A stretch of 64,000 nt of DNA from Rhodohalobacter sp. SW132 (GCF_003390325.1 NZ_QUOK01000001.1:992001-1056000), one strand, 5' to 3'. Positions 27,458-37,655 are shown, counted from the stretch's first letter. The notes: a model not told the origin generated them from the sequence alone. Program-made: numbers and translations.

Positions 27458-28741
27458 ATGAAACGACGTACTTTTTTGAAGAAATCTGCACTCGGAGCTG
27501 CAGCAATGGCAGGCTCATTTTATATGCCGGCTTTTGGGAAACAACAAAAAATTAAGGTTGGCTTAATCGGTGCCGGATGGTACGGCATGGTAATCAGCGA
27601 AGCTGCACTGGATGTTGGCGGTGTGGAAATTGTTGCGGTTTGTGATGTGGATACGGAACATTTGAACAACAGTGCCAGCCGGCTGGATGAGCTTCAGGGA
27701 AGTCGCCCACAAACCTTCGCAGATTACAGGGATTTGCTCGAAGTTGATGGTCTTGAAGCCGTGTTTATTGCCACACCACCGCAGTGGCATGCGCTTCAGT
27801 TTATAGATGCATGCGAAAAAGGCCTCGACATCTTTCTCGAAAAGCCACTGAGCTATGATCCGATGGAGGGAGTCGCGATGGTTGAGGCGGCTGAAAAAGC
27901 AGACAACATTGTAGCGATCGGTTTTCAACGCAGGCATAGTGCAGCTTTTAAACACGCTCAACAGTTTATTCAGGATGGAAAAGCCGGGGAGATTCATAAA
28001 GTTGTAGCCCAGATACATTATCGTGCCAATGCGGGCGATACAACTATTCAGGACCCGCCTGAGTCACTGGATTGGGATGCGTGGTGCGGACCCGCTCCAA
28101 AATTATCCTACCGCCCAAGTATCGGTCATTTTAACTGGAGGCTGGAGAAAGAGTACGGCAACGGCCATTTGTCAGATTGGGGTATTCATCACATCGACAT
28201 TATCCGGCGAACGCTCGGGCTTTCAATTCCCGACCGCATACACGCAACCGGTGGCATCTATGCACTCAAAGATCAGATCACCACTCCCGATACACTGAAT
28301 GCAACCATGCAGTTTGGAGATCTTCCGGTTGTATGGCAGCACAGAATGTGGGGTTCACTGGAAGAGAATCCGGATTACAACAACGGGATTTTTTACCACG
28401 GTGACAAGGCAAGCCTGTTTGTTTCGGATAACCGGTTCATTACCTGGCAAACCGGTGATGAAAACCGTAAAAAAGAGATGCAGATATCAACTGAAGGTGG
28501 TATGCAACAACTTCACATGAAAGAATTTATTGATGCGGTTAAAAGTCACGATGAATCTGGACTCAGTAGTAAAGTGCAGGATGCGTTCTTATCGTCAGCT
28601 ACCGTACAGCTCGCGGCAATCTCTTATGAAACCGGGAGCGTGGTGGAATGGGATCATCAGGAAAAAACGATTCGAAACAATCCCGAAGCTGCCGCTCTGC
28701 TAAAACGCGATTACAGAAGCCCCTGGCAGCATCCGGGGTAG
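27458..28741 (+). CDS. Gfo/Idh/MocA family oxidoreductase, Tat-exported
   Basis: A 427-residue NAD(P)-dependent sugar or inositol oxidoreductase. The N-terminus MKRRTFLKKSALGAAAMAGS is a twin-arginine signal (RRTFLKK). The Rossmann motif GLIGAGWYGMV follows at residues 35-45, and EKPL of the active-site loop at about 128-131; the dimerisation domain has DWGIHHIDIIRRTLG. Secreted members of the family are common near glycan genes in Bacteroidota. It lies 177 bases before the GH5 gene, which also carries a Tat signal, so the pair may handle one carbohydrate. Confidence 0.9.
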   Translation: MKRRTFLKKSALGAAAMAGSFYMPAFGKQQKIKVGLIGAGWYGMVISEAALDVGGVEIVAVCDVDTEHLNNSASRLDELQGSRPQTFADYRDLLEVDGLEAVFIATPPQWHALQFIDACEKGLDIFLEKPLSYDPMEGVAMVEAAEKADNIVAIGFQRRHSAAFKHAQQFIQDGKAGEIHKVVAQIHYRANAGDTTIQDPPESLDWDAWCGPAPKLSYRPSIGHFNWRLEKEYGNGHLSDWGIHHIDIIRRTLGLSIPDRIHATGGIYALKDQITTPDTLNATMQFGDLPVVWQHRMWGSLEENPDYNNGIFYHGDKASLFVSDNRFITWQTGDENRKKEMQISTEGGMQQLHMKEFIDAVKSHDESGLSSKVQDAFLSSATVQLAAISYETGSVVEWDHQEKTIRNNPEAAALLKRDYRSPWQHPG

Positions 28742-28918
28742 TATAATTAAGTTTATAATTACCCGTCAGTTCGAGCCGCTAATTTTTTATCTGTAACCGG
28801 TACGAAATCGAGAATTCATCCGAAGATCAGATTCAATTCTCAAAAAGTCTTTGAGGGTGGTTATGTTTTTTTTGGTATATAAAAGTGCTGGCAACGTTAA
28901 AACCTAACATGACTAAGT

Positions 28919-30076
28919 ATGGAAATTAAAGTAAACCAATCGCGACGTGACTTTTTAAAAACATCCGGATTGGCTGCCGCTGCCATTGGCCTGGCAGGGC
29001 CATCCGTATTTACAAAATCAAAAAGAAGAGTAAGCATACCGCAATGGAATGGTTTTAACCTGCTCGATTTCTTCTCGCCTGATCCGGCAAATCCGAGGCC
29101 GCCTTCAAAAGAAGAGTATTTTAAATGGATGAAGGACTGGGGTTTTGATTTTGTTAGAATCCCAATGGCCTATCCCTATTATGTGGAATTTGACCGGAGC
29201 AGAAATATCACCCCGGAAGAGGTGTACAATATCAGCGAAGAGAAGGTGGAGAGAATTGATGAGCTGGTAGCTATGGCACACAAATACAATTTGCATGTGA
29301 GCCTGAACCTGCACCGTGCACCGGGATATTGCATAAACGCAGGCTTCCACGAGCCTTACAATCTCTGGCTTGATGAGGAAGCGCAGCAGGCATTTAATTA
29401 TCACTGGGAGTTTTGGGCAAAACGGTGCAGAAACACATCACCCGATAAAATCAGTTTTGACCTGGTGAATGAGCCGGCCATGAGAGATGACCCAAACGAT
29501 CAGCATTCACCCATTTCCTCCATTCCCGGCGATGTGTACCGTAAAGTGGCAAAGGGAGCCAAGGAGGCGATTCATTCTGCGAATCAGAATCATCTTGTGA
29601 TTGCCGGAGGCAACGATGTGGGTACCACCGTAGTACCGGAACTGCTCGACCTCGGCATTGCGAAAAGTAACCGCGGTTATTATCCGGCACAAATTTCACA
29701 CTACAGGGCTCCATGGGCATTTTCCGATATCGATGCCCTTCCCGAACCCAAATGGCCGGGACAGGTGGGCGACCGCTATTTCAATCGTGAAATGCTCGAG
29801 GAACATTATGCTCCGTGGATTGAAGTGGTAAACCAGGGAATCGGAGTTCACTGCGGTGAGCTTGGCTGTTACAATGAAACTCCTCATGAAGTTTTTCTCG
29901 CCTGGTTCGATGATACGCTGGATATCCTAACTTCTAACGGAATCGGATACGGACTGTGGGAATTTTCCGGCAGTTTCGGGCTTCTTAACTCCGGCAGAAG
30001 TGATGTGGACTATGAAGACTGGTACGGCCACAAACTGGATCGCAAGCTGCTGGATTTACTGATAAAATATCAGTAG
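28919..30076 (+). CDS. Glycoside hydrolase family 5-like endoglycosidase, Tat-exported
   Basis: A 385-residue protein with a twin-arginine signal (SRRDFLKTSGLAAAAIG). The GH5 catalytic pair is visible: acid/base Glu185 in FDLVNEP and nucleophile Glu314 in GVHCGELGCYN. Earlier GH5 markers are FDFVRIPMAYPYY and HVSLNLHRAPGY. It is the length of a single catalytic domain, with no binding module. GH5 covers cellulases, mannanases and others, so substrate is not inferred. The neighbouring Gfo/Idh/MocA gene (177 bases upstream, same strand) suggests a linked sugar pathway. Confidence 0.9.
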   Translation: MEIKVNQSRRDFLKTSGLAAAAIGLAGPSVFTKSKRRVSIPQWNGFNLLDFFSPDPANPRPPSKEEYFKWMKDWGFDFVRIPMAYPYYVEFDRSRNITPEEVYNISEEKVERIDELVAMAHKYNLHVSLNLHRAPGYCINAGFHEPYNLWLDEEAQQAFNYHWEFWAKRCRNTSPDKISFDLVNEPAMRDDPNDQHSPISSIPGDVYRKVAKGAKEAIHSANQNHLVIAGGNDVGTTVVPELLDLGIAKSNRGYYPAQISHYRAPWAFSDIDALPEPKWPGQVGDRYFNREMLEEHYAPWIEVVNQGIGVHCGELGCYNETPHEVFLAWFDDTLDILTSNGIGYGLWEFSGSFGLLNSGRSDVDYEDWYGHKLDRKLLDLLIKYQ

Positions 30077-30173
30077 CGTAGTGTCACGGATGTAATGTCG
30101 TGTAGCTCCGAAAGCTATCGGGGTGAGTTTTTCGAAAAGCCATCTGGATTGCAACATGATAATCTTGAAACAT

Positions 30174-31913
30174 TCAATTCGGACTACCTGATTGAATATT
30201 CTGATTTTTAAGAAGACCATTTTTGTGCACATAGGTAATTGCATCTGCCCGTGCGGACCTGCCCGAAATACCCAGTTTTGCATATATATTTGAAACGTGC
30301 CGCTCCACCGTACGAACACTAATAAAAAGATCAGATGCTATTTCAGGATTACTTTTCCCCCTGGCCATTTCACATAATATTTCCATTTCCCTGCCGGTAA
30401 AGGTATCAGGTGTTAATCCATCTGTTTGGCCTGATGGAATACTTTTTATCTTTTTCAGAACGGTTTTTGCCCGCTTTTCTTCAGGCAATGCTCCAAGTTT
30501 ATTAAATGTTTCAAGGGCGGAATGGAGCACATGTAAAGCAGGTTTTTTTCTGTTCAAATGGTGCAAAGAGCGTGCAAGGCCGACTCGGGCGCGAGAAGCT
30601 TGAAAGGGATTTTCATTCTTTTCAAACAGCTCAACAGCACGTTCAAATTTTTTACAGGCGCCTTTATAATTTGCGGTTCCCAGGCAAAGCATTCCTTCAA
30701 CAAAGCATGCTGAAGCATGCAGAGGCTCGGTCCCGATAAATTCTGCAATGGATCGCAATTCATTAGCCGTTTCTGATGCTGTGTTTAATTCTCCCAACTC
30801 AACCCTTGCCAAAGCAAGGATCTCCAGCCCTTGGGGTAACACCACCCGGCATTCACTGGGTGTGTTTTCAAGATATCGTTCAGCAAGGCTTTCTGCGGTT
30901 TCAAGCTGACCGCGGTCATAGGCAAGAGCAGCTTTTGCCAATAACTGAAAGTTTGCGCCCAGCATTCGAAAAGGTTTTTTCCCAGCCTTTTTCAGAAGTG
31001 CAGCTGCTTCATCAAATCTGCCCCGTCGCCGGTACAGGTCCGCTCTTCTTACCATACCTTCGGCCGCGTGAGCCGGCCGAGTAGTCATCAAGCTTTCAGA
31101 TGCTTCGATCAGCAGCTCTTCAGCCTCATCCCAATCTCCCCGCCAAATCAGCACTGACGTATAATGGATTTGGCAAAGGAAAAACATCAGCGGATAGGTT
31201 CCGCCACTGGTGGTTTTTTTCACATTATAACACCATTGTACGGCACGATTGTAATCCTGTACCCTCTCACAGGCTGTAATCAGGTAGCAGCACACATTTA
31301 CAGCAACTTCCAGCTCTGATATTTCTCCGGCTATTGAAGCTGTAGCAGCTTCATCCAGCCGTTGCATACCGGCATCCACATGGCCGGCGCAGACCATCGC
31401 CAGACCTTCCAGGGCAATCCCCATCATTTCCAGGTCAAAATCGTTCAGCTTTTTTGCAATTTCTACAGCTTCACTGCCCAAGCGAAGTGCTGTTTCTGGG
31501 TCGTGTTCCACTTCTATGGCAACATTTCCATCCCATTCTTTCACCCATCCATGTTCAGGCGACAGTTCCACATCTTCAAGCAAGCGTTGTGCCCGGCGGC
31601 TCCAGCCGTTGGAAATAGCATATTCCCCACGAAAAGAATGATAGTCGTAAGCAAGAGCAATGGCCACACGTGCGGCACATCTGGAATCACCACGCTCACG
31701 ATAAAGTTTGTATGCTTTTTCCCTGGCTTCGAGGGCCGTTGAGGCATCATCCAGCCACCAGGCGGCCCGGCCCAATAGTTCAAAAGCTTCGGGAATCTCT
31801 TCTTGACGAACCACCGATTGAAAACAGTCCCGGGCCAGCGTCCACTCGGTTTGTTCGAGGGCTTTTTGGCCTTCTTCTAACTTGTCATAAATGGTGCCGG
31901 AAATGGATTCCAT
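30174..31913 (-). CDS. LuxR-type transcription regulator with N-terminal TPRs
   Basis: Start set at the ATG at 31913 (the annotated frame could begin 9 residues earlier). Product 579 residues. The N-terminal ~460 residues are a tetratricopeptide-type helical array (e.g. AWWLDDASTALEAREKAYKLY). The C-terminal LuxR helix-turn-helix reads FTGREMEILCEMARGKSNPE, then IASDLFISVRTVERHVSNIY and AKLGISGRSARADAI. There is no receiver domain and no nucleotide-binding domain, so it belongs to the TPR-LuxR type. It is divergent from the DUF2784 gene (start 32145) and convergent with GH5. Targets unknown. Confidence 0.9.
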   Translation of the reverse strand: MESISGTIYDKLEEGQKALEQTEWTLARDCFQSVVRQEEIPEAFELLGRAAWWLDDASTALEAREKAYKLYRERGDSRCAARVAIALAYDYHSFRGEYAISNGWSRRAQRLLEDVELSPEHGWVKEWDGNVAIEVEHDPETALRLGSEAVEIAKKLNDFDLEMMGIALEGLAMVCAGHVDAGMQRLDEAATASIAGEISELEVAVNVCCYLITACERVQDYNRAVQWCYNVKKTTSGGTYPLMFFLCQIHYTSVLIWRGDWDEAEELLIEASESLMTTRPAHAAEGMVRRADLYRRRGRFDEAAALLKKAGKKPFRMLGANFQLLAKAALAYDRGQLETAESLAERYLENTPSECRVVLPQGLEILALARVELGELNTASETANELRSIAEFIGTEPLHASACFVEGMLCLGTANYKGACKKFERAVELFEKNENPFQASRARVGLARSLHHLNRKKPALHVLHSALETFNKLGALPEEKRAKTVLKKIKSIPSGQTDGLTPDTFTGREMEILCEMARGKSNPEIASDLFISVRTVERHVSNIYAKLGISGRSARADAITYVHKNGLLKNQNIQSGSPN

Positions 31914-32144
31914 TATAATTATATATGCATATTTAGGCAATTAAACCCTTGTTTAGTAAATATATAACTAAGGGGAGGTTTACAAATTATGCTTCTGATT
32001 GTTTGGCGGCTATTTTCACTTTTTGAATTGCAACACTTTTCTAACCGTTTTACAGGATATCTTAATTGCCCGTTCAACTATAATAAAACAGTAATAATGA
32101 TGTTTTGGATCAGTTATCACTGAGTCTTTTGCTAAAAATTATTT

Positions 32145-32513
32145 ATGATATACAGTATTCTTGCAGATATCGTCGTTTTTATCCACTTCCTTTTCATTGT
32201 TTTTGCTGTAATCGGCGGCGTATTAGTATTAAAGTGGTGGTGGGTTATTTACCCGCACCTGATCTCGGCATTCTGGGCCGCTATGGTAATTTCAATGGGA
32301 TGGATCTGCCCGCTGACACCGCTCGAAAACAGCCTGAGACAATCTGCCGGTGAGGCCGGCTATTCTGGCGGTTTTATCGAACACTATTTTCTGCCGATTA
32401 TTTACCCGGAAGGCCTCACCAGGGAAATACAGGTATGGCTCGGGGTTGGCGTTATTTTGATTAATGCAGTTATCTACTCCATTATACTTTATAAGCGATT
32501 TAAATCGGCATAA
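32145..32513 (+). CDS. DUF2784 small membrane protein
   Basis: A 122-residue protein with three to four hydrophobic segments. The family pattern is clear: LADIVVFIHFLFIVFAVIGG, then GWICPLTPLENSLRQSAGE and GGFIEHYFLPIIYPEGLTR. DUF2784 proteins are inner-membrane proteins of unknown role. It is divergent from the LuxR gene and ends 6 bases before the convergent methyltransferase gene; a mini hairpin ATAAC/GTTAT spans the two stops. Confidence 0.88.
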   Translation: MIYSILADIVVFIHFLFIVFAVIGGVLVLKWWWVIYPHLISAFWAAMVISMGWICPLTPLENSLRQSAGEAGYSGGFIEHYFLPIIYPEGLTREIQVWLGVGVILINAVIYSIILYKRFKSA

Positions 32514-32519
32514 CATGCG

Positions 32520-33167
32520 TTATAACTCAGCTGCAATACATATCGATTCGAGCCTGATCACCTTTCCACTCTCCTCAAATCCGGGATCTGTTTTTTGATA
32601 TGTGTTTTTTATTGTAAAGCCATTATCCTTTAATAAACTGCTCCATTCTTCCACGCTGTATAGCTTGAAACCAAACTTTGTAAACGGCAGCTGAAGCATA
32701 GTTTCTTTTGATCTCATGCCGGTATAAAATTTCCCTGTGGATTTCATAACTCTGCGGATTTCTTTCAGGTGAACTTCCGGGTTATCCCAAAAATAGATCA
32801 CCATATTGCAGAATACAATATCGAAAGTATGATCTGCATAAGGCAGCCGGTCACTGCCCCCTTCGGCAAGAAACAGCTGCCCTTTTTTAATTAATTTTTT
32901 ATTTCGGCCCGCTGCCTGCCTCACCATATCCTCAGAATAATCGATCCCATAGACAGTCAGGCTGTCTTCAAGCGATAAGAGTTCAGGAAAATGAAAGCCA
33001 TTACCAAATCCAATTTCCAGGATAGTATCCCCTTTATTGAGATCGAGTCTGTTGAATGTCAGATCGTAGAGGGGCTGATTCCCTTCATTCATCTTTTCCG
33101 CGATTGTGGCTGCAAAATCGCCTGATGGTTTCCGAAGCTGACTGGCTATGAATTCAAGGTCTTTCAT
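32520..33167 (-). CDS. Class I SAM-dependent methyltransferase
   Basis: Length 215 residues. Motif I TILEIGFGNGFHFPEL, motif II YGIDYSEDMVRQA, then DRLPYADHTFDIV and IRRVMKSTGKFY. This is a methyltransferase-11-type small enzyme without other domains. The N-terminal ~40 residues (ASQLRKPSGDFAATIAEKMN) are as in enzymes acting on small metabolites. Substrate unknown. It is 123 bases from the SDR gene upstream on the same strand. Confidence 0.9.
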   Translation of the reverse strand: MKDLEFIASQLRKPSGDFAATIAEKMNEGNQPLYDLTFNRLDLNKGDTILEIGFGNGFHFPELLSLEDSLTVYGIDYSEDMVRQAAGRNKKLIKKGQLFLAEGGSDRLPYADHTFDIVFCNMVIYFWDNPEVHLKEIRRVMKSTGKFYTGMRSKETMLQLPFTKFGFKLYSVEEWSSLLKDNGFTIKNTYQKTDPGFEESGKVIRLESICIAAEL

Positions 33168-33289
33168 ATCTTTTTCTCACTTTATATTCGGTTATTTGAT
33201 GGGTACTCCGTTTAAATAAAGCTTATTTAAGAGCTGAAGTCTATCAAAAGAGGAAAAAACGATTTAGCAGTCTGGCGTTAATTCATAAT

Positions 33290-34123
33290 CTATTTTTCTG
33301 TTTCTGATTTTTCCAGAGTTATTTTCTCAGCAAACTCCGGTGTACCAAACGCTTTGTGAAGGGTGGTTTTTATTCCGGGTATCGCTTCCTGCAGCATGAA
33401 TAGCGGTTTCATCGGCAGCGGATTAATGATCAGCTCAGGTATATTTTTCTTGATGCAGCGAACTACACCTTTGGCTACTTTTTCAGGGGTGGTCGGTTTC
33501 AGGATTTTAGGTGCCGGACCGGCGCGTTCCTCCATCCGGGCGTACATGCCGTCATCCGACACAAAGCCTGGACAAACAACCGAAGCACCAATCTGTGTAT
33601 CACCCAGCTCAATCCTCAGGGAGTGGGTGAACATAATCAGCCCCGCTTTTGAAGCCGCATAGGGTGTTTGGGTTGGGAATCCGGTTTTGCCTGCCAAAGA
33701 TGAGATATTTACGAAATGGCCCCGGTTTCGCTTCAGCATTCCGGGCATTACAGCCCGTGTCAGGAGCATCGGGACAGTTAAATTCAGGGTGATCATCTTC
33801 TGTATGTCATCCGGAGAAAACTTTTCATACGGAGTTGATATCTCAATTCCTGCATTGTTCACCAGGATATCGATCGGGCCCAGTTTCTTTTCTGCTTCTG
33901 CGATGAGCGAATCAAAATTGCCCGTCTCTGTAAGATCTGCCGGGATCACCACAGCTTTCACGTCGTAAGTCATCATTTCATCCCGAACTTTTTCAAGGGC
34001 ATCAGCAGAACGTGCTATCAACACAAGATTTACTCCCTCTTTGGCCAGCGCCCTGGCGATGTGCACTCCCAGTCCTTTTGAAGCTCCGGTGAGGATTGCG
34101 TTGTTCCATGAAAGATTCTTCAT
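33290..34123 (-). CDS. Short-chain dehydrogenase/reductase
   Basis: A 277-residue SDR enzyme. Cofactor motif TGASKGLGVHIARAL (12-26), NNAG at 89-92, catalytic Ser141/142 in VNISSLAGKTG, and Tyr155/Lys159 in TPYAASK. The acidic/basic residue after the second beta-strand (LIARSADAL) favours NADP. The C-terminal hydrophobic stretch (ELIINPLPMKPLFMLQEAIPG) is typical of lipid-type SDRs; a substrate such as a ketoacyl lipid or steroid-like alcohol is only a guess. Upstream of the methyltransferase at 32520-33167. Confidence 0.9.
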   Translation of the reverse strand: MKNLSWNNAILTGASKGLGVHIARALAKEGVNLVLIARSADALEKVRDEMMTYDVKAVVIPADLTETGNFDSLIAEAEKKLGPIDILVNNAGIEISTPYEKFSPDDIQKMITLNLTVPMLLTRAVMPGMLKRNRGHFVNISSLAGKTGFPTQTPYAASKAGLIMFTHSLRIELGDTQIGASVVCPGFVSDDGMYARMEERAGPAPKILKPTTPEKVAKGVVRCIKKNIPELIINPLPMKPLFMLQEAIPGIKTTLHKAFGTPEFAEKITLEKSETEK

Positions 34124-34268
34124 AAAATGTTCTGAAAAAGGATGGAAATTTAGGTTTTAGCTACCACCCGAACTGTTTATGATGGTGTGGACTGAAATTG
34201 TTTTAGTATGATAAAATACCGGAGTCAATGCAACTATTCAGACTTGAATATCCCTGAAATTCCTCAAG

Positions 34269-34733
34269 TTAATCCATTTCAGTTGCATCCACGGGTTCTT
34301 CAAATGCGATAAACAGCAGGCAAGGCTCATCAGATACGCAGCTTGTTGTATGAGGGAGTTCTGCCGGACCATAAGCATACGTTCCGGGTTTCATCACAAC
34401 GGGATCTTGTCCTTCATAATCCACACGCAGCTCTCCGGAAACCAGGATCATTCGCTCAGCAGATGTATGCCAGTGATTGGCAACATCGCTGTTTCCCTGC
34501 AGCTTAAAGAAAACATCAGCATTAGGTCCGGCAGGATCACCCTGCAATACAGCAAGCCGGCAATCATCGGGCATAAATTCGGGACATGAGGCCCATTCAA
34601 GGCCTGCATCATTTTTATGAAAAATAAAGGCCTCTTCATCTCCTGATATATTCTGGGCTTTCAGAGGAGAGTAGCAGAGTATGAGAAACGAAAAAATTAG
34701 TGGCAGAATCGATGTGATTTTTAATATTGTCAT
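34269..34733 (-). CDS. Secreted cupin domain protein
   Basis: Start placed at the ATG at 34733 to give a clear signal peptide (MTILKITSILPLIFSFLILC ... LKAQ); 154 residues. A single cupin follows: ANHWHTSAERMILVSGELRV supplies the two metal-binding His and the Glu, and MKPGTYAYGPAELPHTTSC the third His. Two Cys pairs (SCPEFMPDDC and SCVSDEPC) are typical of this exported subgroup. Function unknown. It carries the AGCCGA-N15-CTATCA motif 106 bases upstream. Confidence 0.8.
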   Translation of the reverse strand: MTILKITSILPLIFSFLILCYSPLKAQNISGDEEAFIFHKNDAGLEWASCPEFMPDDCRLAVLQGDPAGPNADVFFKLQGNSDVANHWHTSAERMILVSGELRVDYEGQDPVVMKPGTYAYGPAELPHTTSCVSDEPCLLFIAFEEPVDATEMD

Positions 34734-34838
34734 AATTTCAGGTTTAAACTTGATGGCTGGTTTGGAAAAAGACGGTTTCATTCCTAATAATCGGGGTTCA
34801 GGTGAATGGCATTAATTTCAAAACCCTTTACTAATAAA

Positions 34839-34865
34839 AGCCGAAAATTGTAGCTCTCTCTATCA
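34839..34865 (-). promoter_or_regulatory. Two-part motif upstream of the cupin gene (copy B)
   Basis: Plus-strand AGCCGA (34839-34844), 15 bases, CTATCA (34860-34865). Flanks also match copy A: TAATAAAAGCCGAAAA here against TTATAAAAGCCGAAAA. It lies 106 bases upstream of the cupin start on the minus strand. Confidence 0.5.
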
Positions 34866-35161
34866 AAAGATCTGTAGTGATCAAAGATGAATTATTGCTT
34901 GAAGATAGGTATTCTATGCAATAGCAGATCCGTCATCCGACCAATTGTAGAGGGCTTTCAGGTTGGAGCCAAATCAAGTTTTGAATATCTCCAGAGCAGG
35001 ATCGGTTGATAAGTGATGCTTCAGAGATTTCCCCTTTTCACCTTCGAAATGAGGGTTTTTAATATGATTCCTTTAGTTAGATGGTTCTGATTTTAGGAAA
35101 AAGTAATGAGAATAGCCTACATTCCTTTAAAGCAGTTTACCATCAAAACCATCAGCCGATT
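34866..35161. other. Divergent intergenic region before GH78
   Basis: About 300 bases with no recognisable gene. It should hold the promoter of the GH78 gene; no conserved box was identified by eye. Confidence 0.3.
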
Positions 35162-37555
35162 ATGCATTTTCGATCTTCACCTGTCTTGATAGTGCTTACC
35201 GCTTTACTGATTGCCACTATATCATCAGAAGCCCGTCAATCAGACTTAATGGATACGGATCTACTAAACAAAACCTGGGATGCTCATTGGATTATGCATC
35301 CCTCAGCATCAACCACTGATTTTGGAGTATTTCATTTTCGCCGTTCCTTTGAACTGGATACAATCCCTGATTCTTTTGTAATTCACGTTTCCGGCGATAC
35401 CCGGTATCGTCTGTTTATTAATGGGAAATCCGTATCGAAAGGGCCGGCTGTAGGGGATAAACATAACTGGCGTTTCGAGACAGTGGATATAGCAGAGTAT
35501 CTGCACGAAGGTAAAAATATAGCTGCGGCAACGGTTTGGAATTTTGGAGAACATAATGCTATATCACACCACAGCTACAGAACGGCATTTTTACTACAGG
35601 GAAATTCTGAAAATGAATCCATCGTAAATACCAACAGCTCCTGGTTTGTAAAGCAGAATGACGGCTACAGCCCCATCCCTGTGAGTTATCAAACTGTGGC
35701 TGGATATTATGCGGCTCCACCGGGTGAAAAATTTGTTGCAGAACATTATCCACATGGGTGGATGGAAACCGGTTACGATGTTACGGAGTGGGAAACTGCA
35801 CGAACTTACCAGCAGGGTCAGCCGCGCGGCACTAACCCATACGGCAATCTTTATGGCTGGAACCTGGTTCCGCGAAACATACCTATGATGGAAGAGCATA
35901 AAGAACGCATTCTGGAATTGCGGCGAACGGAAGGTATTGCCATGAACGGTGGTTTTCTGGAAGGAACCGAACCCCTTGAAGTTCCTGCTGACAGCCGAGT
36001 TGTGCTGCTTGTTGATCAAACATATATCATAAACGCCTACCCGGTGCTGATAGTGAGCGGCGGACGCGATGCAGAGATAAGGCTGATTTATGCCGAAGCC
36101 CTACGCGAAGCAGACAATACTAAAGGAAACCGTAACGAAATTGAGGGAAAAGAAATCCTTGGTTTCCACGATTCATTTATTTTAAATGGCGGTCAAAACA
36201 GAACTCTGCAGCCGCTTTGGCTCCGGTCTTACCGCTATATTCAGCTTGAAATAGAAACGGCTTCCGATCCTCTTATCCTGCATGATATGTACGGAATTTT
36301 TACCGGCTACCCGTTTGAAGAGAACGCACGGTTTGCGAGCAGCGACGAAAGCCTTGATGATATCTGGGAAGCCGGCTGGCGAACGGCCCGGCTGAACGCG
36401 TTTGAGTCGTACTGGGATTGCGCGTATTACGAGCAGCTGCAATATGTGGGCGATACCCGGATCCAGGCTTTGATTTCTTTATATGTTTCGGGTGATGACC
36501 GCCTGATGAGAAATGCCATTGAGCATTTTAACGATTCCCGAATGCCCGATGGAATAACCATGAGCAGGTATCCGTCTCATCATCCGCAATATATACCACC
36601 GTATTCACTTCTCTGGATTTCTATGGTGCACGATTACTGGATGCATCGCGATGATGACGAGTTTGTAAAACAGTTTTTGCCCGGTATTCGAAGCGTAATT
36701 AACTGGTATGAAGAGTACCTGGATGATGAGCTTGATCTGCTGGGACCGATGCCGTGGTGGAATTATGTTGATGCCGCACAGGGATTTGACCGCGGAACCC
36801 CACCCGGATCTGACGACGGTAACTCAATCGTGATTTCTCTGCAAATACTCTATGTTCTTGATTATGCCGCCGAACTTGCCGAAGCATACGGCAACTACCG
36901 TGATGCCGGTCATTACCGTGAATTGATGGAGCGCCTCCAGAAGTCAATCCTAAAATATGGCTGGAATACCGAACGGCAGCTGATTGCCGATACTCCCGAT
37001 CAAAACGACTACAGCCAGCAGGCAAATATTCTGGCGGTATTGACCGGTGTCGTTCCGGAGGATCAGCAAAAAAATCTGATGGAAAGAATCCTGGTCGAAG
37101 AAGACCTGGTACAGGCAACGTACTATTTTCGGTTTTATCTTTTCCGGGCGATGCGAAAAGCTGGTTTGGGCAATCAATACCTGGATCAGCTTGACCCTTG
37201 GTACGATGCCCTTGCACTCGGAATGACCACTTTCCCCGAGCATCCCGAGCCCAGCAGATCGGATGCCCATGCGTGGAGCTCCAGTCCCAATTACGATTTT
37301 TTTGCCACCGTTGCCGGTATCCGTCCTTACTCTCCCGGATTTAGCCAAGTACTCATCGAACCTCAGCCCGGTGCCCTCGAATGGATTCAGGCTGCCATTC
37401 CGCACCCTAAAGGTAACATCAGTGTTGATTTTAGTTTTGATGAGGATTCAGTTAGGGGTGAAATCAACCTTCCCGATGGCTTAACCGGACGATTCACATG
37501 GAATGGCCGGGAGATTGAGATAGGCAGCGGGTTGAATCAAATAGAAATGAAGTGA
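35162..37555 (+). CDS. Glycoside hydrolase family 78 alpha-L-rhamnosidase-like enzyme
   Basis: Start placed at the ATG at 35162 to give a signal peptide (HFRSSPVLIVLTALLIATIS); 797 residues, secreted. Domain order fits GH78: N-terminal beta-sandwich (HFRRSFELD, YRLFINGKSVSKGP), a middle beta region, an (alpha/alpha)6 barrel, and a C-terminal beta-sandwich. Catalytic acid candidates are Asp419 and Glu424 in YWDCAYYEQLQYVGD, spaced five apart as in the Bacillus enzyme RhaB, and Glu693 in GMTTFPEHPEPSRS as general base. It should cleave terminal alpha-L-rhamnose from glycans; the substrate is not provable here. It stands alone, with the cupin gene divergent. Confidence 0.88.
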   Translation: MHFRSSPVLIVLTALLIATISSEARQSDLMDTDLLNKTWDAHWIMHPSASTTDFGVFHFRRSFELDTIPDSFVIHVSGDTRYRLFINGKSVSKGPAVGDKHNWRFETVDIAEYLHEGKNIAAATVWNFGEHNAISHHSYRTAFLLQGNSENESIVNTNSSWFVKQNDGYSPIPVSYQTVAGYYAAPPGEKFVAEHYPHGWMETGYDVTEWETARTYQQGQPRGTNPYGNLYGWNLVPRNIPMMEEHKERILELRRTEGIAMNGGFLEGTEPLEVPADSRVVLLVDQTYIINAYPVLIVSGGRDAEIRLIYAEALREADNTKGNRNEIEGKEILGFHDSFILNGGQNRTLQPLWLRSYRYIQLEIETASDPLILHDMYGIFTGYPFEENARFASSDESLDDIWEAGWRTARLNAFESYWDCAYYEQLQYVGDTRIQALISLYVSGDDRLMRNAIEHFNDSRMPDGITMSRYPSHHPQYIPPYSLLWISMVHDYWMHRDDDEFVKQFLPGIRSVINWYEEYLDDELDLLGPMPWWNYVDAAQGFDRGTPPGSDDGNSIVISLQILYVLDYAAELAEAYGNYRDAGHYRELMERLQKSILKYGWNTERQLIADTPDQNDYSQQANILAVLTGVVPEDQQKNLMERILVEEDLVQATYYFRFYLFRAMRKAGLGNQYLDQLDPWYDALALGMTTFPEHPEPSRSDAHAWSSSPNYDFFATVAGIRPYSPGFSQVLIEPQPGALEWIQAAIPHPKGNISVDFSFDEDSVRGEINLPDGLTGRFTWNGREIEIGSGLNQIEMK

Positions 37556-37655
37556 TTTTGTCTATGTAATACTTAAAACCACAGTTTAAATCCAATCAGG
37601 TCATTATTTAACAAACTCAGGTCTAAAAGAATCACAACTACAGAACCCGAATCAA

